DNA from: Sphingomonas soli NBRC 100801
Lineage (GTDB): Bacteria > Pseudomonadota > Alphaproteobacteria > Sphingomonadales > Sphingomonadaceae
Assembly: GCF_001591025.1 (NCBI RefSeq)
Contig: NZ_BCTZ01000020.1
Span: 1 to 64,000 of the forward strand
DNA: 64,000 nt
Direction of reading: 5' to 3'
Part shown: positions 18,793 to 28,525 of the stretch, in pieces
Position numbering within the stretch: the first letter of the stretch is position 1
Layout of the letters: every line of letters begins with the position of its first letter
Position numbers and translations under genes: made by a program
The notes under the pieces: generated by a model
The model's input: the letters and a program-made list of their open reading frames with translations, nothing else
Told to the model about the DNA's origin: nothing
The model's database searches: none

Positions 18793-20127
18793 ATGCGTCA
18801 TTTCATCATCGCCATCGCGGCGGTCACGCTCGCCACCCCCGCCTTCGCGCAGGATGTGTCGCGAATGGACACCATCGTCCGCGCCGACGCGGACAAGGGC
18901 GAGTTCATGGGTTCCGTGCTCGTCGCGAAGGACGGCAAGATCCTGCTCGACAAGGGGTACGGGTCCGCGAATCTCGAATGGAAGATCCCCAATGACGGCG
19001 ACACCAAGTTCCGCCTGGGTTCGGTCACCAAGCAATTCACCGCCGTCGCGATCATGCTGCTCGTGGAGCGCGGCAAGGTAACGCTCGATGCGCCGGTGAA
19101 GACCTATCTGCCCGACGCGCCCGCCGCGTGGGACAAGGTCACCGTCTTCCATCTGCTCACCCACAGCTCGGGCATCCCCAATCTCACGGCGTTCGACGAT
19201 TTCCAGAAGACCAAGACGCTTCCCGCCACGCTTCCGTCGCTCATCGCTCGTTTCAGCGGCAAACCGCTCGAATTCGCGCCGGGCGAGAAGATGAGCTATT
19301 CGAATTCGGGATATATCCTGCTCACGCAGATCATCGAGCAAGCGGGCGGACAGCCCTATATTGCCTTTGTCGGGGACAATATCCTCAAGCCGCTGGGCAT
19401 GGCGGATACCGGTTATGACAGCCATGCGCAGGTCCTGCCGCGCCGCGCGTCGGGCTACGCGCCGTCCGCCAAGGGTGTGGTCAACGCCGACTATGTGGAT
19501 ATGTCGGTGCCCCAGGGCGCAGGCGCGCTCTATTCCACCACGCGCGATCTGCTCAAATGGGAACAGGGCCTGTTTGGCGGCAAATTGCTCAAGCCCGAAT
19601 CGCTCAAGATGCTGACCACACCGTTCAAGAACGATTACGCGCTGGGCGTTTCCGTCGGCACGAAGGATGGGCAGACGCTGATATCGCATGGCGGCGGGAT
19701 CGAAGGGTTCAATACCTGGCTCGGCTATGATCCGTCATCGAAGCTGACCGTCGTCGTGCTGGGCAATCTCAACGGCGGCGCGCCGACGCGGCTCGGCCAG
19801 TCACTGATGACGCTCGCACGCGGCGGCACGGTGACGCTCTCCAGCGAGCGCAAGGCGATCACGCTCGCCCCTGCATCGCTCCAGACCTATGTTGGCACCT
19901 ATGACGTCAGCCCAAGCTTCGGCTTCGTCACCCGCGTCGAAGGCGGAAAGCTGATTGTCCAGGCGACGCGGCAAGGTCCGCTCGAGCTACATGCCGAAAG
20001 CCCGGATCATTTCTTCTTCAAGGAAGTCGACGCCCAGATCGTCTTTACCCGCGACGCTTCGGGCAAGGTCGATGGCGCAGTGCTCCACCAGAACGGTCGA
20101 GAGATGAAGGCTCCGAAGACCAAATAG
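18793..20127 (+). CDS. Exported class C beta-lactamase-like serine hydrolase
   Basis: This is a 444-aa exported protein with signal peptide 1-20 (ending ATPAFAQ). The beta-lactamase/transpeptidase-like domain has the SxxK motif SVTK (Ser77, Lys80), the YxN motif YSN (Tyr169, Asn171) and an HGG triad motif (299-301) in place of KTG. The remaining 100 or so residues form a separate beta-rich C-terminal domain like those added to esterase-type family members. Family members include D-aminopeptidases, esterases and true AmpC; the HGG motif and tail favour an esterase or peptidase rather than AmpC. It is monocistronic, with a strong palindrome just upstream and GGGAGAG as ribosome-binding site. 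Confidence 0.88.
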   Translation: MRHFIIAIAAVTLATPAFAQDVSRMDTIVRADADKGEFMGSVLVAKDGKILLDKGYGSANLEWKIPNDGDTKFRLGSVTKQFTAVAIMLLVERGKVTLDAPVKTYLPDAPAAWDKVTVFHLLTHSSGIPNLTAFDDFQKTKTLPATLPSLIARFSGKPLEFAPGEKMSYSNSGYILLTQIIEQAGGQPYIAFVGDNILKPLGMADTGYDSHAQVLPRRASGYAPSAKGVVNADYVDMSVPQGAGALYSTTRDLLKWEQGLFGGKLLKPESLKMLTTPFKNDYALGVSVGTKDGQTLISHGGGIEGFNTWLGYDPSSKLTVVVLGNLNGGAPTRLGQSLMTLARGGTVTLSSERKAITLAPASLQTYVGTYDVSPSFGFVTRVEGGKLIVQATRQGPLELHAESPDHFFFKEVDAQIVFTRDASGKVDGAVLHQNGREMKAPKTK

Positions 20128-20151
20128 GTCCGCGGATGGGTCGGGCGCGCG

Positions 20152-20793
20152 TTATCCGGCGCGCACGCGGCGCAATGCGTAGGTGAGCACTGCGGCCGCC
20201 ACCGGCGCCGCCCAGAGCGCGTTCCAGCTCCAGCGGAACTGGCTGGCGGCGCCCATCACCACGCCGGCGACGAAGCCCAGCCACAGCGTCAGATAAGGCA
20301 CCCAGCCCCAGCGGTCCTTGTCACCCATCAGCGCATTCGCCGCCTTCTGGCCGACACGCACCAGCGTTCCGCTGAGATAGGTCACTCCGAATGCGGGGGC
20401 GCCGTCGCGATTGAACACGCCGTTTTCGCATCCCATCGCCATGGCGAGAAATACCAGCACCAACGGCCCGGGATGGAGCGTCGCGAGCACCGCGGCGACG
20501 GTGAGCAGCAGGGTCACCACCACCATGGTGGCCTCGCGGGCATTCGCGGCGTAAGCGCGCGAAACCACGGCGGCGAGCATCACGCCGCAGACGAAGCTCA
20601 TTATCAGCGCGAGCGCCATGCTCGCTTCATACATGCCGCCGCCGCCCAGCCCGACCCCGAGCCGCGTCGAATTGCCGCTCATAAAGCTTGCGAAGAAGCC
20701 GCCCAGGCTGGTGAAGGCGATCGCATCAACGAAGCCTGCAAGCGCGGCCAGGAGGATGGCAATGGCGATGAGCGGCGGCGGTGTGCGATCCAT
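20152..20793 (-). CDS. YoaK/DUF1275-family membrane protein
   Basis: This is a 213-aa integral membrane protein with about six hydrophobic helices. The family motif AGFVDAIAFTSLGGFFASFMSGN (a longer stretch beginning near residue 19) is clear; the glycine/serine-rich turn with SGNST is diagnostic of DUF1275. The second half contains AMGCENGVFN and a V-GVTYLSGTLV segment, also family signatures. No enzymatic role is established for this family; transport has been suggested. It is divergent from the TRIC/UPF0126 gene at 20845, only 51 bp away, so the two share a compact promoter region. Confidence 0.85.
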   Translation of the reverse strand: MDRTPPPLIAIAILLAALAGFVDAIAFTSLGGFFASFMSGNSTRLGVGLGGGGMYEASMALALIMSFVCGVMLAAVVSRAYAANAREATMVVVTLLLTVAAVLATLHPGPLVLVFLAMAMGCENGVFNRDGAPAFGVTYLSGTLVRVGQKAANALMGDKDRWGWVPYLTLWLGFVAGVVMGAASQFRWSWNALWAAPVAAAVLTYALRRVRAG

Positions 20794-20844
20794 TTCCGCC
20801 TTCTAGCGTTTGACGGGGGCACGCCAAAGCCTGAAAAGCAGGCG

Positions 20845-21480
20845 ATGGACCCTATTGCCGCAGCCGAACGTCTCGGACCCATCCTGCCCTGGCTCGACTT
20901 GTTCGGCATCGCCGTATTCGCGGCGACGGGTGCGCTCGCGGCGGCCCGGCGCGGGCAGACCCTCGTCACGCTCACCTTCTTCGCGCTGATCACCGGCGTT
21001 GGCGGCGGCACGACGCGCGATCTGCTGATCGGCGCGCCGGTATTCTGGGTCCATGATCCCAGCGTCGCGGGGCTTTGCCTGGGTATCGCGCTGGCGATGT
21101 GGTTCACCCCGCATCGCTGGTGGACGAGCAACGTGTTCGACTGGCTCGACGCCGCAGGCCTCGCCGCCTATGCCGCATTCGGCGCGGCCAAGGCGCTCAG
21201 CTATGGCATTCCGCCGATTCCGGCAGTGCTGATGGGCACGCTGACCGCCTGCGCGGGCGGCATCATCCGCGATTTGCTCGCGGGCGAACCTTCGATCCTG
21301 ATGCGCCCTGAGCTATATGTGACCGCCGGAGCCTTGGCCGCCGTCCTCCAGGTCGCGCTGACGCTTGCCGGCATGCCGACCTTCATCGCCGGGCTGATCG
21401 CGGCCACCGCCGGTTTCTCGCTGCGCGGCGCCGCCATTTACTGGAAGCTCGGCCTGCCAGCGTATCGCACGCCCACCTAG
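20845..21480 (+). CDS. UPF0126/TRIC-family membrane protein (YicG-like)
   Basis: This is a 211-aa protein with two homologous three-helix repeats. The first repeat has LFGIAVFAATGALAAARR and VGGGTTRDLLIG. The second has AYAAFGAAKAL and CAGGIIRDLLAGEPSIL. The paired GG(G/I)xxRDLL motifs are the hallmark of UPF0126, which is structurally related to trimeric intracellular cation channels. Some family members have been linked to glycine transport. The ATG at 20845 is used; the reading frame extends further upstream but only as antisense to the DUF1275 gene. It is convergent with the STAS-like gene at 21486, with stops 5 bases apart and no terminator visible. Confidence 0.85.
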   Translation: MDPIAAAERLGPILPWLDLFGIAVFAATGALAAARRGQTLVTLTFFALITGVGGGTTRDLLIGAPVFWVHDPSVAGLCLGIALAMWFTPHRWWTSNVFDWLDAAGLAAYAAFGAAKALSYGIPPIPAVLMGTLTACAGGIIRDLLAGEPSILMRPELYVTAGALAAVLQVALTLAGMPTFIAGLIAATAGFSLRGAAIYWKLGLPAYRTPT

Positions 21481-21485
21481 CGGCT

Positions 21486-21863
21486 TCAGTTCAGCAGCCA
21501 GTCGATCGCGCTTTTGCGGTCGTCGAATATGCCGATATCTGGCCGCACCTCGCGCAGGCGCTGCGCCTGCAGCCGCGTCAGCGCGGTGCCGACGACGAAC
21601 GCAATCTTGCGCGCCCAGATCTGGCGCACCGTGGGGTTCGCGAAGGTCTGCTGCAGCAATTCGATCGTCGCAGGCGGCACCACGGGCACGTCGCTGGTGT
21701 CGTAGAGCGTCAGGTGCTGGCCGATATCATCGCCGAAGGAGCGCACCGCTTCGCGCACCTGCTCGCCGAGCCAGCTTGCATCTTCCGGGGTGACAAACCC
21801 GCCGATGCGCACCTCGATCAGCTTGTGAGCGCGATCGACGCGGATACTCTGCTCGACTTCCAT
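21486..21863 (-). CDS. SpoIIAA/STAS-like protein
   Basis: This is a 125-aa cytoplasmic protein matching the SpoIIAA-like (PF11964) pattern. It begins with alternating strands (IRVDRAHKLIEVRIGGFV) and a TPEDASWLGEQV helix, followed by a strand with LTLYDTSD and a helix (TIELLQQTF). It ends in a strand/helix with ARKIAFVVGT and IGIFDDRKSAIDWL. The terminal xAxxWL is typical of these short alpha/beta proteins. Function in proteobacteria is unclear; anti-sigma antagonist-like or membrane-associated roles have been proposed for the fold. It stands alone, convergent with the UPF0126 gene. Confidence 0.7.
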   Translation of the reverse strand: MEVEQSIRVDRAHKLIEVRIGGFVTPEDASWLGEQVREAVRSFGDDIGQHLTLYDTSDVPVVPPATIELLQQTFANPTVRQIWARKIAFVVGTALTRLQAQRLREVRPDIGIFDDRKSAIDWLLN

Positions 21864-21920
21864 GCCCCGGCGCTACTGCAATCTGTTTGAGAAATGGTTG
21901 CGACATCCGCCCGGGCAGAG

Positions 21921-22481
21921 TCAGTCGCGCACCACCCCCACATCGCTGAACTTGCGCGGCTCCACCGGCGGCACGCTCGGCTCGTTCAGTTCGGCCTGCC
22001 AGATGCCCACGTCGATCCAGCGGCCATGCTTGAACCCCACTTCGCGGTACACGCCCGCACGGCGGAAGCCGACCGATTCGTGCAACTTGATCGATCCTTC
22101 GTTGGGCAGCGCGATCGCGCCGATCGCATGAACGAACCCCTGCGCACGCAGCGTATCGATCAGCGCGTCGTAGAGCAGCCGCCCTGCCCCCTGCCCCTGC
22201 GCCACATCGGCCATATAGATGGAGGTCTCGCAGACATAGCGGTACGCTGGCCGGTCGCGGAACCGCGTGGCATAGGCATAGCCGATCACCCCGCCGGTCG
22301 GATCGCCGTTCGTCGCGACGATCCAGGGATACAGCCCCTCGCTCGCGCCCATTCGCGTGCGCATCGCGCGCGCGTCGGGCGGCTCGGTCTCGAACGAGAC
22401 GGTCCCCGTCAGCACGTGCGGCGCATAGATCGCCGCGATCGCACCCGCATCTTCCGGCGTCGCCGCCCGTATCGCGATCAT
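21921..22481 (-). CDS. GNAT acetyltransferase, phosphinothricin-acetyltransferase-like
   Basis: This is a 186-aa GNAT enzyme. The N-terminus IRAATPEDAGAIAAIYAPHV and the following VSFETEPPDA are characteristic of the phosphinothricin/methionine-sulfone acetyltransferase subgroup. The acetyl-CoA loop is QGQGAGRLL, and the closing GFRRAGVYREVGFKHGRWIDV is also subgroup-specific. The start is ATG 22481, which overlaps the sppA stop as ATGA, so this gene is coupled to sppA. Natural substrates of chromosomal homologues are usually amino-acid analogues or methionine derivatives; none can be assigned here. Confidence 0.85.
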   Translation of the reverse strand: MIAIRAATPEDAGAIAAIYAPHVLTGTVSFETEPPDARAMRTRMGASEGLYPWIVATNGDPTGGVIGYAYATRFRDRPAYRYVCETSIYMADVAQGQGAGRLLYDALIDTLRAQGFVHAIGAIALPNEGSIKLHESVGFRRAGVYREVGFKHGRWIDVGIWQAELNEPSVPPVEPRKFSDVGVVRD

Positions 22482-24373
22482 CCGGTGATCTTCGCCAGGA
22501 GCAGCTCGAACAGGCTGCGGTCCTCGGCCCGGACCGCGACCGGGCCAAGCCCCGCGCATTCCAGGCAGCGCGCCTGCACCGAGCCGCCCCGCGCCATCCG
22601 TCGCGCATCACCGAGCGCCTGCATCACCGTCGCGCGTTGACCGGTCGCGATCCGCGCAAAGGCATCCTCGCCGCCCGGCGCATCGGTCCAGTCATTGTCC
22701 TTCCGCTCCTCGCGGGTCATGTCGTTGAAGAACTTGACCCAGCCCGAAGGCTCCTTCTCCAGATATACCGGCCGGACCTTGGCAGGATCCAGCTTGGCGC
22801 GCCGCGCGGCTTCCTCGATCGCTGCCGCAAGCCCGCCAAACCGGTCCACTAGACCCAATTGGTGCGCGACGCCGCCAATCCAGACGCGCCCCTGCCCGAT
22901 CTCATCCACCCGTTGCGGCGTCATCTTGCGCGCGCCCGCGACCAGACTGATGAAGCGCTGATAGCCCTGCTCAATCGCCGATTGCAGGATACGATCGGTC
23001 ACCGCGTTGGTCCCGCCCATCACGTTGGGCTGGCCCGAAAGCGGCGTGGTCTGCACGCCGTCGGTGGTCACGCCGATCTTGGCTAGGCTCTTCTCGAAGG
23101 TCGGCAGCACGCCGAATATGCCGATCGAACCGGTGATCGTGTCCGGTTCTGCAAAGATCGTGTCGCCCGCCGTCGATACCCAATAGCCGCCGCTCGCGGC
23201 CAGGCTGCCCATCGAGACCACCACCGGTAGCCCCTGCTCCTTGGCCTGGAGCACCGCCTGGCGAATCTGCTCGGAAGCCATTGCCGATCCGCCCGGCGAA
23301 TCGACGCGCACCACAAGCGCTTTCAGGTTCCTTGTGGCCAACCCCTTCAGCAGCAGCGCGGATACGGTGTCGCCACCCGCCGTTCCCGGCCCGGCCTTGC
23401 CATCGACGATCTCCCCCGCAACCGTGATCACGCCGATTTCGTCGCCCCCGCGCGGTACCGGATTGGCCGCGACGAAATCGGCGAACCGGATCGCGTTGAA
23501 ATTGCCCGCCGGCTTGCCCGATGGCGCGCCGGCGATTTCCGCCACGCGTTTGCCAAAGGCCAGCCGGTCACCCAATTTGTCCACCAGCCCCGCCGCCAGA
23601 TTGGCCTGCGAGATATCGCCGCGCGCCGCCGCCACGGCTTCGTCGGGCTTGCTCAGGAAGTCCGCCAGCTTTGCCTTGGGCCGCGCCTTCGCAATCGCCG
23701 CCTTCCATTGGTCGAAGAGCGATCCGTACAGCGCCTCGTTCGCTTCGCGCGCCTCGGGCGACATGCCGGTCAACATGTAGGGCTCGACCGCCGACTTGAA
23801 CTTGCCGACCTTGTAGATGTGCGCGTTGACGCCGAGCTTGTCGATCAGGCCCTTGTAGTAAAGGCTGGTGCCGCCCGGTCCGGCAAACAGCGCCCCGCCC
23901 ATCGGATGCACCCAGATCTCGCTGGCATTGGCCGCGATCGCATAGGCGTCGTCGCTATAGCCGGTGGCATAGGCCAGTACCGGCTTGTTCGCCGCGCGCA
24001 CCTTGCCCACCGCTTCGGCGACCTCGCTCACCGCAGCCGGATAGCCGCCCAGGAAGCGGTCCATATCGAGCACGACGGCCTTTACCCGGTCATCGGTCCG
24101 CGCCACGTCGAGCGCGCGCAGCACGTCGCGCAGGCGCAGTTCCTTCGTCACGCTGCCGGTGCCGCCGATGCCGGCAAAGGGATCGGGCTCGCGTGGCTGC
24201 TCGGCCAGCACGCCGTCAAACGCCACGACGAGCGCTCCATCGCGCACGCCTGCGCTGTTAGGCTTGTGCGACAGCGCCGCGAACAGCGCCGTGAAGAACA
24301 AGAGCATGAAGACCAGGACGAGGAAGTCCTTGATCCCCACCAGGATATTCCAGGCGCCACGAACCAGCTTCAC
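22478..24373 (-). CDS. sppA: Signal peptide peptidase SppA, 67 kDa type
   Basis: This is a 631-aa two-domain SppA. An N-terminal transmembrane helix (about residues 15-35) anchors it, with the catalytic body periplasmic. The N-terminal half supplies the general-base lysine in YKVGKFKSAVEPY. The C-terminal half supplies the nucleophilic serine in SMGSLAASGGYW, preceded by VRVDSPGGSAMASEQI. The following DTITGSIGIFGVLP is a family motif. The start is GTG at 24373, since GGAG is six bases upstream and the protein then begins VKLVRGAWNILVG. It degrades cleaved signal peptides. The last 60 residues are less conserved and contain a CLEC pair. The GNAT gene follows with a 4-base overlap. Confidence 0.93.
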   Translation of the reverse strand: MKLVRGAWNILVGIKDFLVLVFMLLFFTALFAALSHKPNSAGVRDGALVVAFDGVLAEQPREPDPFAGIGGTGSVTKELRLRDVLRALDVARTDDRVKAVVLDMDRFLGGYPAAVSEVAEAVGKVRAANKPVLAYATGYSDDAYAIAANASEIWVHPMGGALFAGPGGTSLYYKGLIDKLGVNAHIYKVGKFKSAVEPYMLTGMSPEAREANEALYGSLFDQWKAAIAKARPKAKLADFLSKPDEAVAAARGDISQANLAAGLVDKLGDRLAFGKRVAEIAGAPSGKPAGNFNAIRFADFVAANPVPRGGDEIGVITVAGEIVDGKAGPGTAGGDTVSALLLKGLATRNLKALVVRVDSPGGSAMASEQIRQAVLQAKEQGLPVVVSMGSLAASGGYWVSTAGDTIFAEPDTITGSIGIFGVLPTFEKSLAKIGVTTDGVQTTPLSGQPNVMGGTNAVTDRILQSAIEQGYQRFISLVAGARKMTPQRVDEIGQGRVWIGGVAHQLGLVDRFGGLAAAIEEAARRAKLDPAKVRPVYLEKEPSGWVKFFNDMTREERKDNDWTDAPGGEDAFARIATGQRATVMQALGDARRMARGGSVQARCLECAGLGPVAVRAEDRSLFELLLAKITG

Positions 24374-24388
24374 TTCGGTCTCCTCGTC

Positions 24389-24402
24389 CCGGCAGAGGCC
24401 GG
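24389..24402. repeat. Partial REP-like hairpin upstream of sppA
   Basis: A short CCGGC-AGAG-GCCGG hairpin lies in the sppA leader, within a sequence like the outer half of the paired palindromes (GTCCCGGC). Only one arm is recognisable; it may be a decayed copy. Confidence 0.4.
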
Positions 24403-24495
24403 TCCTGCCGTCATAGCGGCCAGTGTCCTGTCCCGGCAATACGGATGCGGGTGCTGCATTTCCCTTTCCGGGCCGAACGTTCTAACCGCGCCGTC

Positions 24496-25899
24496 ATGTC
24501 TTCCTCCATCCCGTCCACTGCCGTCACCGCCCCCGCGCCCGCCACCCTGAAGGCCGAGCTGCGCGCGCTGGCCTGGCTCGCCGGGCCGCTGGTCGGCGCG
24601 AACCTGCTCCAGATGGCCGTCTCCGCAGTCGATGTGATCTTCGTCGCGCGACTTGGCACGGTCGAGCTTGCCGCCGCGACGCTCGGCGTCTTCCTGTTCA
24701 ACATCCTGCTCTATTCGCTGATCGGCCTCACCAGCGCCGCTGCACCGATCATCGCCGCCGAGCTCGGCCGCCGCGCCCATGCAGTGCGCGAAGTGCGCCG
24801 CAGCTTTCGCATGGCCTTGTGGGTCGCCGCCGCGGGATCGGTCCCGGTCATTCTGATCCTCGCGCATGGCGAGACGTTGCTGCTGCTCGCCGGGCAGAAT
24901 CCCGAGGTCGCCGACCGCGCGGGAGCCTTCCTCGACATCATCCTGTTCGCGGTCGTGCCCGGCGTGGCGGCGGGCGTGATGCGCACGACCGCTGCGGCGC
25001 TCGGCCGGCCCTTCTGGGTCTTTGGCGTCACGGCGGTGGCGCTCGGCGTCGCCGTCCTGACAAACTGGCTGCTGGTCTTCGGCAATTGGGGCTTCCCCGC
25101 ACTCGGGCTCGAAGGGTCGGCGCTCGCCAGCGTGATCACGATGACGGCGATGATGCTCGCTTACGCGTTGATCCTCGTCACCGATCGCCGCCTGCGGCGT
25201 TTCCGCCTGTTCGGTCGCTGGTGGCGCACCGAATGGTCGCGATTCCGCGACATTATCCGGATCGGGACGCCGATCATGTTCACCTGGTTCTTCGAAGGTG
25301 CGCTGTTCGGCGGTGCTGCCGTCCTGATGGGGCTGATCGGCGTGGCGGAGGTCGCGGCGCACGCCGTCGCACTCAACATCGCCGCCGTCGCCTTCCAGAT
25401 CCCCTTCGGCATCGCCCAGGCGGCTACGATCCGCGTCGGCATGGCCTATGGTGCCGCCGATCACGCATGGATCGCGCGCGCCGGGCGCGCCGCCCTGTTC
25501 CTCGGCATCGGCGTGATGGCCGTCACCGCCACCGCGATCTGGCTCAGCCCCAGGCTGCTGATTTCGGCCTATATCGATGTGAACGCGCCGGAGAATGCCC
25601 GGGTCGTGGCGCTGGCGATGCAATATCTCGTGCTCGCCGCGATCTTCCAGCTTGTAGATGGCGCGCAGGCGGTCGGCGCCGGGATCCTGCGCGGGCTCCA
25701 GGATACGCGCGTACCGATGGTCATCGCCGGGCTAGGTTATTGGATCGGCGGCTTCGGCACGGCGATCGCGCTTGGCTTTGGCCTTGGGTGGCAGGGCGTC
25801 GGCATCTGGACCGGCCTTGCCGTGGGATTGCTGTGCGTATCGGTGCTGCTGCTCTGGCGCTGGCATTGGCGCGCGCGGCTGGGCATGCTCCCGGATTAA
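24496..25899 (+). CDS. MATE-family efflux transporter
   Basis: This is a 467-aa membrane protein with about twelve hydrophobic helices in two bundles. LAWLAGPLVGANLLQMAVS and VDVIFVARLG form the first MATE signature, followed by AAATLG. The matching segment in the second half is IGTPIMFTWFFEGALF with EVAAHAVALNIAAVAF. Such NorM-like pumps export cationic drugs or metabolites in exchange for sodium or protons. The ATG at 24496 (MSSSIPSTAVT) is preferred; an upstream ATG at 24445 is possible. It is divergent from sppA and followed by the groESL promoter. The substrate cannot be predicted. Confidence 0.9.
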   Translation: MSSSIPSTAVTAPAPATLKAELRALAWLAGPLVGANLLQMAVSAVDVIFVARLGTVELAAATLGVFLFNILLYSLIGLTSAAAPIIAAELGRRAHAVREVRRSFRMALWVAAAGSVPVILILAHGETLLLLAGQNPEVADRAGAFLDIILFAVVPGVAAGVMRTTAAALGRPFWVFGVTAVALGVAVLTNWLLVFGNWGFPALGLEGSALASVITMTAMMLAYALILVTDRRLRRFRLFGRWWRTEWSRFRDIIRIGTPIMFTWFFEGALFGGAAVLMGLIGVAEVAAHAVALNIAAVAFQIPFGIAQAATIRVGMAYGAADHAWIARAGRAALFLGIGVMAVTATAIWLSPRLLISAYIDVNAPENARVVALAMQYLVLAAIFQLVDGAQAVGAGILRGLQDTRVPMVIAGLGYWIGGFGTAIALGFGLGWQGVGIWTGLAVGLLCVSVLLLWRWHWRARLGMLPD

Positions 25900-25917
25900 A
25901 TTTTGTTCCTTGCGCGG

Positions 25918-25946
25918 TTGACGCTCCCCTGCGGGCTTCACATATG
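25918..25946 (+). promoter_or_regulatory. groESL promoter (-35/-10)
   Basis: TTGACG (25918-25923) and CATATG (25941-25946) are separated by 17 bases, directly upstream of the CIRCE element. This places the transcript start near 25953, at the edge of CIRCE, which is the usual arrangement for HrcA repression. Confidence 0.75.
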
Positions 25947-25953
25947 CGGGCTG

Positions 25954-25980
25954 CTGGCACTCGACTCCGGTGAGTGCCAA
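25954..25980. promoter_or_regulatory. CIRCE operator (HrcA binding site)
   Basis: The inverted repeat TGGCACTC-N9-GAGTGCCA (25955-25962 and 25972-25979) matches the CIRCE consensus GCACTC-N9-GAGTGC perfectly in the core. It lies 29 bp upstream of groES. HrcA is the known repressor at CIRCE; hrcA itself is not in the window. Confidence 0.93.
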
Positions 25981-26008
25981 ACCATCATTTTGAGAGGGAA
26001 CCACAGCA

Positions 26009-26296
26009 ATGAACTTCCGTCCGTTGCACGACCGCGTGCTGGTACGCCGCGTCGAAGCCGAGCAGAAGACCGCCGGCGGCATCATCATCCCCGACACCGC
26101 CCAGGAAAAGCCGCAGGAAGGTGAAGTCGTCGCCGCCGGCGCCGGCGCCAAGAACGACAAGGGCGAGATCACCCCGCTCGACGTCAAGGCCGGGGACCGC
26201 ATCCTGTTCGGCAAGTGGTCGGGCACCGAGGTCAAGATCAACGGCGAAGACCTGCTGATCATGAAGGAAAGCGACATCCTCGGGATCGTCGGCTGA
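26009..26296 (+). CDS. groES: Co-chaperonin GroES
   Basis: This is the 95-aa 10-kDa lid of the GroEL chamber. [20 protein letters not shown] is the conserved start. The mobile loop region [19 protein letters not shown] contacts GroEL, and [19 protein letters not shown] and the ending ESDILGIVG are standard. It is preceded by the promoter and CIRCE site, with GAGAGGGA as ribosome-binding site. A paired palindrome occupies the gap before groEL. Confidence 0.98.
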   Translation: MNFRPLHDRVLVRRVEAEQKTAGGIIIPDTAQEKPQEGEVVAAGAGAKNDKGEITPLDVKAGDRILFGKWSGTEVKINGEDLLIMKESDILGIVG

Positions 26297-26302
26297 CGAT
26301 CC

Positions 26303-26384
26303 CGTCATCCTGACAAAAGTCAGGATCTCAGGCCTCAAGCGCGGCACCGAGCCGCACCAGATCCCGGCTTTCGCCGGGATGACG
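26303..26384. repeat. REPIN-like paired palindrome, groES-groEL gap
   Basis: This is an 82-bp unit with CGTCA/TGACG ends. Hairpin 1 is ATCCTGAC-AAAA-GTCAGGAT (26307-26326); hairpin 2 is ATCCCGGC-TTTC-GCCGGGAT (26361-26380). A third small hairpin, GCGGC-ACCGA-GCCGC (26341-26355), lies in the spacer. The unit fills most of the intergenic gap and ends 15 bases before groEL. Confidence 0.87.
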
Positions 26385-26398
26385 AATGGAGATTTTAA

Positions 26399-28042
<1,644 letters not shown>

Positions 28043-28080
28043 TCCGCTAACGGCCTGCGGTTGTCGGGCCGACCGGCGAG

Positions 28081-28097
28081 TCCCGGCTTTGCCGGGA
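28081..28097. repeat. Single REP-like palindrome after groEL
   Basis: TCCCGGC-TTT-GCCGGGA lies 38 bp past the groEL stop and 40 bp before the terminator. It matches the core stem of the paired palindromes but no second facing copy was found. Confidence 0.6.
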
Positions 28098-28136
28098 CCG
28101 CATCCAGACCGCCCAGCCTCTGGCTGGCAATCAAGG

Positions 28137-28163
28137 AAGGGCCGGGATTCGTTCCCGGCCCTT
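28137..28163 (+). terminator. Rho-independent terminator of groESL
   Basis: An 11-bp perfect stem, AAGGGCCGGGA/TCCCGGCCCTT, with a 5-base loop is followed by TTCT. It lies 95 bp after the groEL stop and before the next gene on the same strand. Confidence 0.85.
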
Positions 28164-28241
28164 TCTACATGCTCAAAATGGCAGATACGCGCTTGACCCG
28201 GTGCGGCAATTACCCGAACCTTCCGCCAGCTGGGGGAGACA

Positions 28242-28415
28242 ATGGTGTTTCAGTGGATTACCGGGCGGTTCCGCTGCCTCGCTGGCAAGCATGAGCGCTC
28301 TTACCGGCACGTCCGCAAGGATGAGGAAGGAAATTATACCAGCATCTGCGTATATTGCCGTGCCCCGATGCAGCGCCGCGCCAAGCGGGACTGGGTCGTG
28401 GCCCCCAGACGCTGA
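28242..28415 (+). CDS. Small zinc-ribbon-like protein (57 aa)
   Basis: This 57-aa protein starts MVFQWITGRFRCLAGKHERS and is preceded by GGGGGAGA four bases upstream, a strong ribosome-binding site. Cys12, His17, Cys36 and Cys39 (the latter pair as CVYC) have the spacing of a compact zinc ribbon or knuckle. The C-terminus is very basic (MQRRAKRDWVVAPRR), suggesting nucleic-acid or ribosome contact. Similar tiny proteins occur in sphingomonads as far as I can recall, but I know no function. It lies alone between the groESL terminator and the M3 peptidase gene. It is a real gene candidate on the basis of its ribosome-binding site and metal-ligand pattern. Confidence 0.65.
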   Translation: MVFQWITGRFRCLAGKHERSYRHVRKDEEGNYTSICVYCRAPMQRRAKRDWVVAPRR

Positions 28416-28525
28416 ACCTCCCGGTGTATTGGCGTAACAAAACGCTTTCCTTGGCGGCGATCCCGCGACAGATTACCGGCTTCAACCCGCGCTGAGCCTA
28501 CCGGCGCCTTCCCAGGGGAAGCCGA

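Noticed and set aside
24370..25623. A 417-codon antisense frame over the MATE gene
   Set aside because: Its composition is low-complexity and charged, typical of a shadow frame. The MATE protein has clear helices and motifs.
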